Positions 44,867 to 54,705 of a stretch of 64,000 bases of DNA are shown piece after piece. Source of the DNA: Hygrophila difformis (lineage: Eukaryota; Streptophyta; Magnoliopsida; Lamiales; Acanthaceae). The DNA lies in assembly GCA_030278955.1 (NCBI GenBank), contig JAOANR010000008.1, positions 41,337,301 to 41,401,300 on the forward strand, written 5' to 3'. The first letter of the stretch is position 1. Each line of letters opens with the position of its first letter. Position numbers and translations under genes: made by a program. Under the pieces are notes generated by a model. The model had not been told where the DNA came from and did not search any database. It worked only from the letters and a program-made list of their open reading frames with translations.

Positions 44867-47800
44867 TGTAACACCCCGGATTTGATAACCCAGGCCGAGG
44901 TGTCATCGCCGCACCTCCCTAGCAAGACACGGTTTCTCCGAGCTTGCTAAAGAGATGCAAGGCTAAAGGTGTTGGAAAAAGTCTTAAAAGTAAGTCCGGA
45001 ATTACTTAAAAATAATAATGTGGTATCATCCATACATGATAAAAATAATAAGTTGCAGCGGAAATTTAAAAATGGGTCGACATGGCCAAAACTCGGGTCA
45101 ACAAGCCCGTATGCAAGTCATGTAAAATAAATAACTAAATGTCCAAAGTAATCTCCCGATGCATGATCATGCTCCGTACTCTGTAATGGAAAAATAAACA
45201 ACATGTTTTATCAGTATATAAAATACTGAGTAAGTTACTTCCTAACGTAACGATAAAGGGGTTTTAAAAAGATTATTTAATTAATTTAAAACTTATACTT
45301 TTACTCAGGCTTAAATTTAAATATTAAAAATTCGTAATCTTACTTGCTGCGGAAAACATGATTTATTTATTCAAGACGAGAACACATAATTTAGAGACAT
45401 AATTTAAAAGCGTAATTTAAATGCATAATTTAGAAACATGGTAAATAGGATTTAAGCATAATTAAACGCTCACACAAGTCTTTTATATTTTTATCCCGTA
45501 AACTAAGAAGAGGACACCACACAAGGGAGATCACTAACGAGGCAATCTCAATAGTCGTAACCAGATAGCCGATGAACCGGCGGCCGCAGCCCTATCAGTA
45601 TTGACTGCCGTTTTGGCGAGCCATGTATATCTACCGTCAATTTGACAGGCGTGTATATCAACTGTCATTTGACAGGCCTTTCAAGCGGTTTCACTGCCAC
45701 TCGGGCAGGCCGTGTATTTCCCACTGCCGATTTGGCAGGCCATGTGCACAACTGCCGTTTTGGCATAGTAAGGAGACCACTAACGAGGCAGTCTCAAAAA
45801 GATAGTAGGACCACTAACGAGGCGATCCAAAAATAATGATAGCATGAAGATCGGCTCAGCCTAGTGAACGGGATTTTTCGAAAGTTCGTATTTCAATGTT
45901 ATCAAATGATCGATATCGCGTTTTCATAGTTCGAGTTTTCTCAAGTTCGAAAAATCCTATTCGTGGCAGTTTACGCCTTTCTTAATTAAAAATTCGTCTT
46001 TTCACCAAAAATTCTGAAATTTTTACAGTAGTTCAAAAACACACACACGAACAACTTTCATGTTTTAAGATTTTGAAAATAAGGTTCCGAAGTGAGTCGA
46101 AATTCGAGTTCATTGCAAAGAATAATTTCTGTCTTAAAACTGGTTCCGTCGCAGGTTCGTGCAACGCCGATTAAAAATTCATTTCAAAACCAATCGATCC
46201 AAAACTTTTACAGGAGCTACAAAACACATTAAGGAACAAATTTCATGTTTTAAGAATTTGGAAATAATGAATTTTAGATGCTCAAAGATCGACCACAACA
46301 CGCTGTACACGCGCGGACTCCGAAGGGGTTTTAAAACAGTTCTGAAATTTGGCCATTTTGACATATCAAATGAACTCCAAAATTTATGAAATTTTATACA
46401 CATAATCTAGACATAATTTCCTACAACTTTTGTTAAGAATTACAAAGTTGAATCATTCTTTAAACGGGTGAAAAATATGCATCAAGTCGGGTCATAAAAA
46501 CTGTCAGGATTCCAGATTTGGCGATTCAACTTTTGACGACTTTTTGGCATACCAAACGTAGTTCAAAAATTATGAAATTTTTCAGGGATAAACTAGACAC
46601 CATCATCTACAACTTTTATGTTTTCACCCAAGATTAGTTTTGACCGTAAAGGATCGAAAAACGCACAACAATTTCGACTACGTAATCTGTCCAGTTTACC
46701 GTTAAATCACAGTCCGCTTCCGAGGGTTTCCGAGTATGAAAACGTTAACTAAAATGCGTGAAATTTTACGGACACAATATTTAGACAGTTAGCTACAACT
46801 TTCATTTTTACATAAAAGTTTAGTTATGAAGGATTCCATTAGAAAAACATCAAAGAAGTTCAACGCTCCAATCTGTCATCAGTTTCGATTTTGGGAGAAA
46901 AACGCAGAGTAAACCAGATTCGATTTCGGGGGGGCAAATGTTGATGAAAACTCTTGAAATTTTGACACAAACTAGATTATGGTCTTACGAACAAAGTTCA
47001 TGTTTTGGCCAATCCATTTCAAACACTCGAAAGGGTCGAACTCATGAGGTTTCCGAAACTGCACGGATTGGGGTTTTTAAGTTCCGATTTTTACGTTTGT
47101 GTTTAGATCCATTGATTGGTTCGATTTTAGTCACCCAAAATTGAAACGCAAGGAACCGACTTACAGTGTTAGAGTTTAGGATCGTCACGGGGCTCTCTCG
47201 GGTTGTCTAGGATTGCGACGAGCGGGTGTCTTCCACCGATCTCCTTCTTCTTCGCCCCCGAAGTGAACTCGTAAGAAAGTTTCGATGGTTAGGTTCGAAT
47301 TTACTACATTATGGACGAATACAAAACTGTACAACACCTTACCAACATCCAAGGGGTCTGTCTTCTCCTTCTCAAGTCCTTCTTGTTCGGATTTCGTCGT
47401 CGGAACTTCAAGAACACAAGGGATTTCGGGGTTTTCGACTTTGGGAGGAGTTGGAGAGAATGTGAGGAGAAGAGGCTGCTCTAGGGTTGTCTTTTTTCGA
47501 ATTTTAGGGTTAGGGAGCAGTATAAGGTCGTCCCACATATCCTTCCATAGCCCGGGATTGAGTTTCCATCGTCGGGGGTCGAAAATATGGCAAGAAAATC
47601 GTCGGAACGCGTTGTTGCCATTTTCTGGGGAGGTCACGCGGACTTGGCGCGCTCATAGGCTAAACACCGCGTGGCCAGCGCGCGCCCTCCGCCTGGACCT
47701 CGGTCCGGGCGGGTCTGTGCGATCCGATCGGGCCTTTTCTCCTCTCTTTCGGACTTCTGTGCTCCTACGTTTTCGGGCTCGATTTTTCGGGTCATTCTCG

Positions 47801-48205
47801 GATTATAAATTCTTATCTTAAATTTATCTCGTCTCGAATTAACCCCGTATTCGATATCTTGAGTCCGTTGCATTTAGATTCGTCGGCTTCTAATTCGTCG
47901 TCTTTTGACTCCCGTGTAACAATTTATCTAATTAAATTATTTCCGACTTCACCGGTTCCTGGAATTAAAATTCTTTTCTTTCTTGAATTTAGTTCCAATT
48001 CTTTTGACTCGATTCATGGAATGTCTCCGGGCTTCCTTTCCCTCCTTTATTCCATTTTGAATTTTTGAATCTATCGGCGTTTCATTTCCGAGCAATAATT
48101 TATTGTGGTAAATTATTTTCTTCTTCTCGGAGATATTTCAACCTTGATTTGATTAAGAACTAAGTTTTATTCCTTTGAACGCTGATAAAAATCCCGGGTA
48201 TTACA
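44867..48205 (-). repeat. 3' LTR of element D
   Basis: Hairpin 45,212-45,228; hairpin-unit array 45,605-45,766 with repeated CTGCCGATTTGGCAG-like units; donor ACTTAC near 47,159 and CCTTACC near 47,337; GC-rich block 47,640-47,730. A 150-codon frame on the minus strand (47,185-47,637) recurs in the other LTR, but it spans the putative 5' UTR and shows no known domain. Confidence 0.93.
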
Positions 48206-48412
48206 GTCTACCCCCCTTAAGAATCAACTTCGTCCCCGAAGTTGCGCCCTCACTTTCTTTTGGGCTCAATTTAATGTTGGGGTATCTCCATCTACTTTCC
48301 TTAAGGATAAACGTCTTCCACAAGAAATTAATTCCATTCCTTTGAATGTGAATTAAATTTCTCGGGTGTTACATCCTCTCCCCCTTAGGAATCAACTTCG
48401 TCCTCGAAGTTG
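48206..48412 (-). promoter_or_regulatory. Two successive polypurine-tract/hairpin modules of element D
   Basis: Module 1: tract 48,206-48,222, hairpin CAACTTCG/CGAAGTTG 48,225-48,244. Module 2: after CGGGTGTTACA (48,373), tract 48,374-48,389 and hairpin 48,393-48,412. The 168 bp between look like a former LTR terminus. The CTACGTA block follows at 48,522-48,556. Confidence 0.75.
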
Positions 48413-48650
48413 GGCGTTAGCTCCTTGCGAGCTCGGACATTGTTTGGTTGCGTGATAGTATTAATGTGTGTTGTTGTTTGTTATTATTTGACTGAACTCA
48501 GAATTGAAATTTCCAAGTTGCCTACGTACCCCGTGAAGGGATCAAGTCATAACGTAGTTCAAAACAATTTGAACTTGTTTATTTTTGATTGGATACAATT
48601 CGTCGAGTCGAACTCCACAATAAATGCAGTTATCGATGCTTGAAAACTTC

Positions 48651-49712
48651 TTACGGTTGCTTGGGCCGAGTGGTCACGTCCTCTCTCCTGTTTATGTTTT
48701 CTATTTGCGTCCGACAGTCACGCAGCTGATGACCATGCCGACCGCACCGAAGGCATGCTCCTGGCTGAGGGCATCCTCTCGCATAGTGTGGTTTACCACA
48801 CTTTGGACATGGTGGCGCATAGTCACCATGGTTGAAGACTATCCCCTTGTTTCGTCCATTTTCGTTTTGATGTGGTTGGTTCGAGTTTCTACGGACATGG
48901 TCCTTATTCCTCTTGTATCCTCCTTGTGGTCCTTGGTTAGTCCCATCTACCGATTTTCGTTTCAGTCCTTGAACTCGTGCAACCGCTACTGCATGATCAT
49001 ACACAGCTTGTAGGTCAGGGTAGTGCTCACCCATGATCACCTCTCTAATGGATAGGTTCAGTACCAACTCGAACTTTTGTGCCTCCTCTACATCAGTTGG
49101 CACCAGTCTCGGTGCGAACCGCACCAACTCCTTGAAACGGTTATAGTATTCTTGGACCGTTTTTCCTCCTTGCCTCAGTGTCAGAAATTCCTCATACATA
49201 GCACCCTTCATGCTCATGGGATAAAAATGATCCCTAAGCAGATCCGTGAATTCTGACCATGTGTAGGGCTCGTCGTACTCTGCACGTTTCCCTTGGGTGA
49301 CTTGCCACCAATCATCCGCCTCGCCTCCTAGGTAGTATGACGCTACGTGAACCTTTTCCCCGTCGGGACACTTTACGGCGTTCAACAGCTTGTCGAACGT
49401 CCGTATCCATTCCTCTAGCTGAGCCGGGTCCTCTTCGCCGGCGTAGTGGGGTGGTTGGTAAGGGTTTACCAAGGCTAAGTAGTTGACCCGGGTTACCGGT
49501 GGTGGTACACCCGCTTGTGCACGTTGCACTTCAGCATTTCCTAATACTACGAGAACTTCCTCGACAGTCCTTAGACGCTCATCCATATTGTTGGGAACAT
49601 GAGGCACTCGCCCTCCTATGTTCTGAGGGATCTCATTATTGTTCGGTGTGTTGGGGAGGTCAGCATTAGTGTTGTTTGGGATTTCCTTTCTCGATTTTCC
49701 CTTAGGTGCCAT
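48651..49712 (-). CDS. gag: Gag of element D (353 aa, intact)
   Basis: Complete frame: MAPKGKSRKEIPNNTNADLP, LRTVEEVLVVLGNAEVQRAQ, gag core NPYQPPHYAGEEDPAQLEEW, YYLGGEADDWWQ, EYYNRFKELVRFAPRLVPTD, YPDLQAVYDHAVAVARVQGL, Lys/Asn-rich linker, then zinc knuckles CPKCGKPHYARGC and CLRCGRHGHQLRDC, ending RREDVTTRPKQP and a stop. It ends just after the knuckles, where protease would follow in relatives. An open gag in an element with no pol suggests selection, or youth. Gag would package the element's RNA; enzymes would have to come from elsewhere. Confidence 0.93.
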   Translation of the reverse strand: MAPKGKSRKEIPNNTNADLPNTPNNNEIPQNIGGRVPHVPNNMDERLRTVEEVLVVLGNAEVQRAQAGVPPPVTRVNYLALVNPYQPPHYAGEEDPAQLEEWIRTFDKLLNAVKCPDGEKVHVASYYLGGEADDWWQVTQGKRAEYDEPYTWSEFTDLLRDHFYPMSMKGAMYEEFLTLRQGGKTVQEYYNRFKELVRFAPRLVPTDVEEAQKFELVLNLSIREVIMGEHYPDLQAVYDHAVAVARVQGLKRKSVDGTNQGPQGGYKRNKDHVRRNSNQPHQNENGRNKGIVFNHGDYAPPCPKCGKPHYARGCPQPGACLRCGRHGHQLRDCRTQIENINRREDVTTRPKQP

Positions 49713-50231
49713 TCTCTGTTATCAACGCACGTGAAGATGAGTTTCTAATCTAAGGCAAGTTAGCGTTCAAGAAAATCTATAAGGTAGGATTGGAAAGAGG
49801 TAATAGATAGGAGAATGCTAAACTTAGGTGATCAAATTATAAGACTGAGGCAGAATTAGTTTAAAGCAAACGCTTCTAAGTCAAGGTCATGACCAATTTG
49901 AAGCTAAGAGTTTTGACACTGTTAATTCACATATAAAAAAAATTAGCGCGATATTCATGTATGTATGTATGCGAATGCATGTATGCTTTATACAATGCTA
50001 CCCCAACCCCGAAAAATATTTTCGTGACTTTAAAAACTTGTTGGAAAAATTTCTATGCATATGTAAATATTTTCCATGGGTTTCAAATAAATTTTGTTCC
50101 ATGGAAACGAAACTTAAAATTTAAATAATAATAATGGTACTTAAAAATTTTAAATAATATTAATATTTGTTTAAAAATCTTGGGCCTCTATATTGGCCAA
50201 AATAATAATAATAATTTAAAAATATTTTCGG
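49713..50231 (-). other. Leader of element D without a coiled-coil ORF
   Basis: A 519-bp AT-rich leader. Unlike A, B, C, E and E2 it has no ORF of 60 codons or more. Confidence 0.7.
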
Positions 50232-50243
50232 GCTCTGATACCA
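50232..50243 (-). promoter_or_regulatory. Primer-binding site of element D
   Basis: TGGTATCAGAGC on the minus strand, exact iMet consensus, next to the LTR at 50,247. Confidence 0.95.
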
Positions 50244-50246
50244 CTT

Positions 50247-53200
50247 TGTAACACCCCGGATTTGATAACCCAGGCCGAGGTGTCATCGCCGCACCTCCCT
50301 AGCAAGACACGGTTTCTCCGAGCTTGCTAAAGAGATGCAAGGCTAAAGGTGTTGGAAAAAGTCTTAAAAGTAAGTCCGGAATTACTTAAAAATGATAATG
50401 TAGTATCATCCATACATGATAAAAATAATAAGTTGCAGCGGAAATTTAAAAATGGGCCGACATGGCCAAAACTCGGGTCAACAAGCCCGTATGCAAGTCA
50501 TGTAAAATAAATAACTAAATGTCCAAAGTAATCCCCCGATGCATGATCATGCTCCGTACTCTGTAATGGAAAAATAAACAACAGGTTTTATCAGTATATA
50601 AAATACTGAGTAAGTTACTTCCTAACGTAACGATAAAGGGGTTTTAAAAAGATTATTTAATTAATTTAAAACTTATACTTTTACTCAGGCTTAAATTTAA
50701 ATATTAAAAATTCGTAATCTTACTTGCTGCGGAAAACATGATTTATTTATTCAAGACGAGAACACATAATTTAGAGACATAATTTAAAAGCGTAATTTAA
50801 ATGCATAATTTAGAAACATGGTAAATAGGATTTAAGCATAATTAAACGCTCACACGTGTCTTTTATATTTTTATCCCGTAAACTAAGAAGGGGACACCAC
50901 ACAAGGGAGATCACTAACGAGGCAATCTCAATAGTCGTAACCAGATAGCCGGTGAACCGGCGGCCGCAGCCCTATCAGTATTGACTGCCGTTTTGGCGAG
51001 CCATGTATACCTACCGTCAATTTGACAGGCGTGTATATCAACTGTCATTTGACAGGCCTTTCAAGCGGTTTCACTGCCACTCGGGCAGGCCGTGTATTTC
51101 CCACTGCCGATTTGGCAGGCCATGTGCACAACTGCCGTTTTGGCATAGTAAGGAGACCACTAACGAGGCAGTCTCAAAAAGATAGTAGGACCACTAACGA
51201 GGCGATCCAAAAATAATGATAGCATGAAGATCGGCTCAGCCTAGTGAACGGGATTTTTCGAAAGTTCGTATTTCAATGTTATCAAATGATCGATATCGCG
51301 TTTTCATAGTTCGAGTTGTCTCAAGTTCGAAAAATCCTATTCGTGGCAGTTTACGCCTTTCTTAATTAAAAATTCGTCTTTTCACCAAAAATTCTGAAAT
51401 TTTTACAGTAGTTCAAAAACACACACGCGAACAACTTTCATGTTTTAAGATTTTGGAAATAAGGTTCCGAAGTGAGTCGAAATTCGAGTTCATTGCAAAG
51501 AATAATTTCTGTCTTAAAACTGGTTCCGTCGCAGGTTCGTGCAACGCCGATTAAAAATTCATTTCAAAACCAATCGATCCAAAACTTTTACTGGAGCTAC
51601 AAAACACATTAAGGAACAAATTTCATGTTTTAAGAATTTGGAAATAATGAATTTTAGATGCTCAAAGATCGACCACAACACGCTGTACACGCGCGGACTC
51701 CGAAGGGGTTTTAAAACAGTTCTGAAATTTGGCCATTTTGACATATCAAATGAACTCCAAAATTTATGAAATTTTATACACATAATCTAGACATAGTTTC
51801 CTACAACTTTTGTTTAGAATTACAAAGTTGAATCATTCTTTAAACGGGTGAAAAATATGCATCAAGTCGGGTCATAAAAACTGTCAGGATTCCAGATTTG
51901 GTGATTCAACTTTTGACGACTTTTTGGCATACCAAACGTAGTTCAAAAATTATGAAATTTTTCAGGGATTAACTAGACACCATCATCTACAACTTTTATG
52001 TTTTCACCCAAGATTAGTTTTGACCGTAAAGGATCGAAAAACGCACAACAAGTTCGACTACGTAATCTGTCCAGTTTACCGTTAAATCACAGTCCGCTTC
52101 CGAGGGTTTCCGAGTATGCAAACGTTAACGAAAATGCGTGAAATTTTACGGACACAATATTTAGACAGTTAGCTACAACTTTCGTTTTTACATAAAAGTT
52201 TAGTTTTGAAGGATTCCATTAGAAAAACATCAAAGAAGTTCAACGCTCCAATCTGTCATCAGTTTCGATTTTGGGAGAAAATGCAGAGTAAACCAGATTC
52301 GATTTCGGGGGGGCAAATGTTGATGAAAACTCTTGAAATTTTGACACAAACTAGATTATGGTCTTAGGAACAAAGTTCATGTTTTGGCCAATCCGTTTCA
52401 AACACTCGAAAGGGTCGAACTCATGAGGTTTCCGAAACTGCACGGATTGGGGTTTTTAAGTTCCGATTTTTACGTTTTTGTTTAGATCCATTGATTTGTT
52501 CAATTTTAGTCACCCAAAATTGAAACGCAAGGAACCAACTTACAGTGTTAGAGTTTAGGATCGTCACGGGGCTCTCTCGGGTTGTCTAGGATTGCGACGA
52601 GCGGGTATCTTCCACCGATCTCCTTCTTCTTCGCCCCCGAAGTGAACTCGTAAGAAAGTTTCGATGGTTAGGTTCGAATTTACTACATTATGGACGAATA
52701 CAAAACTGTACAACACCTTACCAACATCCAAGGGGTCTGTCTTCTCCTTCTCAAGTCCTTCTTGTTCGGATTTCGTCGTCGGAACTTCAAGAACACAAGG
52801 GATTTCGGGGTTTTCGACTTTGGGAGGAGTTGGAGAGAATGTGAGGAGAAGAGGCTGCTCTAGGGTTGTCTTTTTTCGAATTTTAGGGTTAGGGAGCAGT
52901 ATAAGGTCGTCCCACATATCCTTCCATCGCCCGGGATTGAGTTTCCATCGTCGGGGGTCGAAAATATGGCAAGAAAATCGTCGGAACGCGTTGTTGCCAT
53001 TTTCTGGGGAGGTCACGCGGACTTGGCGCGCTCATAGGCTAAACACCGTGCGGCCAGCGCGCGGCCTCCGCCTGGACCTCGGTCCGGGCGGGTCCGTGCG
53101 ATCCGATCGGGACCTTTTCTCCTCTCTTTCGGACTTCTGTGCTCCTACGTTTTCGGGCTCGATTTTTCGGGTCATTCTCGGATTATAAATTCTTATCTTA

Positions 53201-53585
53201 AATTTATCTCGTCTCGAATTAACCCCGTATTCGATATCTTGAGTCCATTGCGTTTGGATTCGTCGGCTTCTAATTCGTCGTCTTTTGACTCCCGTGTAAC
53301 AATTTATCTAATTAAATTATTTCCGACTTCACCGGTTCGTGGAATTAAAATTCTTTTCTTTCTTGAATTTAGTTCCAATTCTTTTGACTCGATTCATGGA
53401 ATGTCTCCGGGCTTCCTTTCCCTCCTTTATTCCATTTTGAATTTTTGAATCTATCGGCGTTTCATTTCCGAGCAATAATTTATTGTGGTAAATTATTTTC
53501 TTCTTCTCGGAGATATTTCAACCTTGATTTGATTAAGAACTAAGTTTTATTCCTTTGAACGCTGATAAAAATCCCGGGTATTACA
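50247..53585 (-). repeat. 5' LTR of element D
   Basis: Same landmarks as the left LTR: hairpin 50,592-50,608, hairpin-unit array about 50,985-51,146, GC-rich block 53,030-53,110, end CCCGGGTATTACA. Confidence 0.93.
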
Positions 53586-53994
53586 CCGAGGGTGTAGGCC
53601 ATGTATCTCCCGCCATTTGGCGTAATATCTCATCTAGTTTCTCTCGTCCATTATAGGCCCGAAGAGAAAGGCAAGAGGGGCACCCTGCAGAGCACTCACC
53701 CTCCGCCAAGTATCTCATATGTTTCAATTTAGTGTAACGGGATTTTTCAAAAATATAGATATATCGTATTTCAAGGTCTCGACCGTTTGTTTCGAAATTT
53801 CAAAATCTCTTCGGTTTAAAATCATTTGGCGTCCAACGTTTGGATTTGAATTTTTGAATTTATCGGCATGTCATTTCCGAGCAATAATTTATTGTAATAA
53901 ATTATTTTCGTCTTCTCGGAATTATTTCGACCTTGTTCAGATTAAGAACTTTATTTTATTCCTTTGGATGCAAATAAAAATCTCGGGTATTACA
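53586..53994 (-). repeat. LTR fragment right of element D (chimeric)
   Basis: Starts with the second CCGAG and continues the LTR-B-like fragment (GGGCACCC motif at 53,678) to about 53,829. It then switches to a terminus like those of LTRs D and H (CATTTCCGAGCAATAATTTA) ending CTCGGGTATTACA. The switch suggests an internal deletion or recombination between LTR families. Confidence 0.75.
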
Positions 53995-54278
53995 TAAGTA
54001 GTTTGCAAACATCAAATGAGACAAAGGCTCAGCCCCTCGCGCCAAAGTAACTGGAGTCCAACATCTAATATTAATATGCGACTGAATAGTCCTGACTAAT
54101 TATTCCATAATGATGATGAAGAGGTAGGGAGATAACGGATCACCGTGACAGATACCTTTAACAGGAGAGAAGGGAGTAAGAGCCGTGCCATTCCACAATA
54201 TAGAGTATGTTGTGGAACGAACACAAATCATAAAATAATACGCACCATCGAATCCGGAATGTTCATCTAAACAAATAT
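53995..54278 (-). pseudogene. LINE reverse transcriptase fragment
   Basis: Minus-strand frames read ALTPFSPVKGICHGDPLSPY LFIIIM, then WTPVTLARGAEPLSHLMFAN. This is the RT block around xQGDPLSPYLF of plant L1 elements, with Gln changed to His, a frameshift upstream and a stop after IIME. It ends at the LTR terminus at 53,994, where FADD would be expected. Confidence 0.8.
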
Positions 54279-54280
54279 TA

Positions 54281-54466
54281 CCTCTGTGCCAACTGAAATG
54301 TCTTACTTACTATTTTTGGATGTCCCATTACAAATGTCTTCTTTCTATTAATAGAAATAATTTTCCCCTCTAACAACTATGTGGACCCACCATATACTCA
54401 CAAATCAACTCTATCTTAATTCTCATGCCCAACAGTAACAAGACGCATTGAATGGGACGGAGGGAG
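54281..54466. mobile_element. Stowaway-type MITE (186 bp)
   Basis: The right terminus GGGACGGAGGGAG is the inverse of the Stowaway end CTCCCTCCGTCCC. The left end CCTCTGTGCCAACTGAAATG is a diverged partner. TA flanks both sides (54,279-54,280; 54,467-54,468). Non-autonomous Tc1/mariner; no coding capacity. Confidence 0.8.
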
Positions 54467-54705
54467 TATATTTTATTTTTATTATTTTTGTTTTACTAGA
54501 ACCAATTATTTTAGAGCGGAAAATAATAGTATTTAAAATGTCCATCTAAATACAATAATTTACAATGAAATATTCATAAAATAAATAAATTAACGTGACA
54601 AGTCTTTGATAAAAAAATATCGTGAGATGCAATATAATATTTCACATCTTTAGCTTCAAAATATGTAGAAAAATTCATACATCAGTATATAAATATTAAG
54701 TAAGT
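54467..54705 (-). repeat. Relic LTR sequence
   Basis: AT-rich DNA whose end, TCAGTATATAAATATTAAGT, is a decayed form of the LTR hairpin motif. It continues across the LINE at 56,883 (TTAATACTC). Confidence 0.45.

Larger units (their letters stand above)
37401..45352. repeat. Duplicated segment, copy 2 (about 8 kb)
   Basis: Matches 5,856-13,840. It starts inside the leader ORF at GTTAG, the site where copy 1 has element A, so the left limit of the match is set by A, not by a duplication breakpoint. It ends where copy 1 meets the gap, so the right limit is also artificial; the true extent may be larger. Confidence 0.95.
44867..53585 (-). mobile_element. Element D: complete 8.7-kb gag-only LTR retrotransposon
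   Basis: Two LTRs of equal length (44,867-48,205 and 50,247-53,585, 3,339 bp each), iMet primer-binding site (50,232-50,243, exact), target duplication CCGAG on both sides (44,862-44,866; 53,586-53,590). The 2-kb interior codes for gag only; no protease, RT, RNase H, integrase or leader ORF. This fits the published category of terminal-repeat elements with only a GAG domain (TR-GAG). The LTRs differ at only scattered positions by eye, so the insertion is fairly recent, but older than the 8-kb duplication, since the left junction is in both copies. Confidence 0.93.

Noticed and set aside
47185..47637. A 150-codon minus-strand ORF in LTR D, also at 52,564-53,016
   Set aside because: Being in both LTRs follows from LTR identity. 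It overlaps the putative 5' UTR and splice-like signals and shows no motif.
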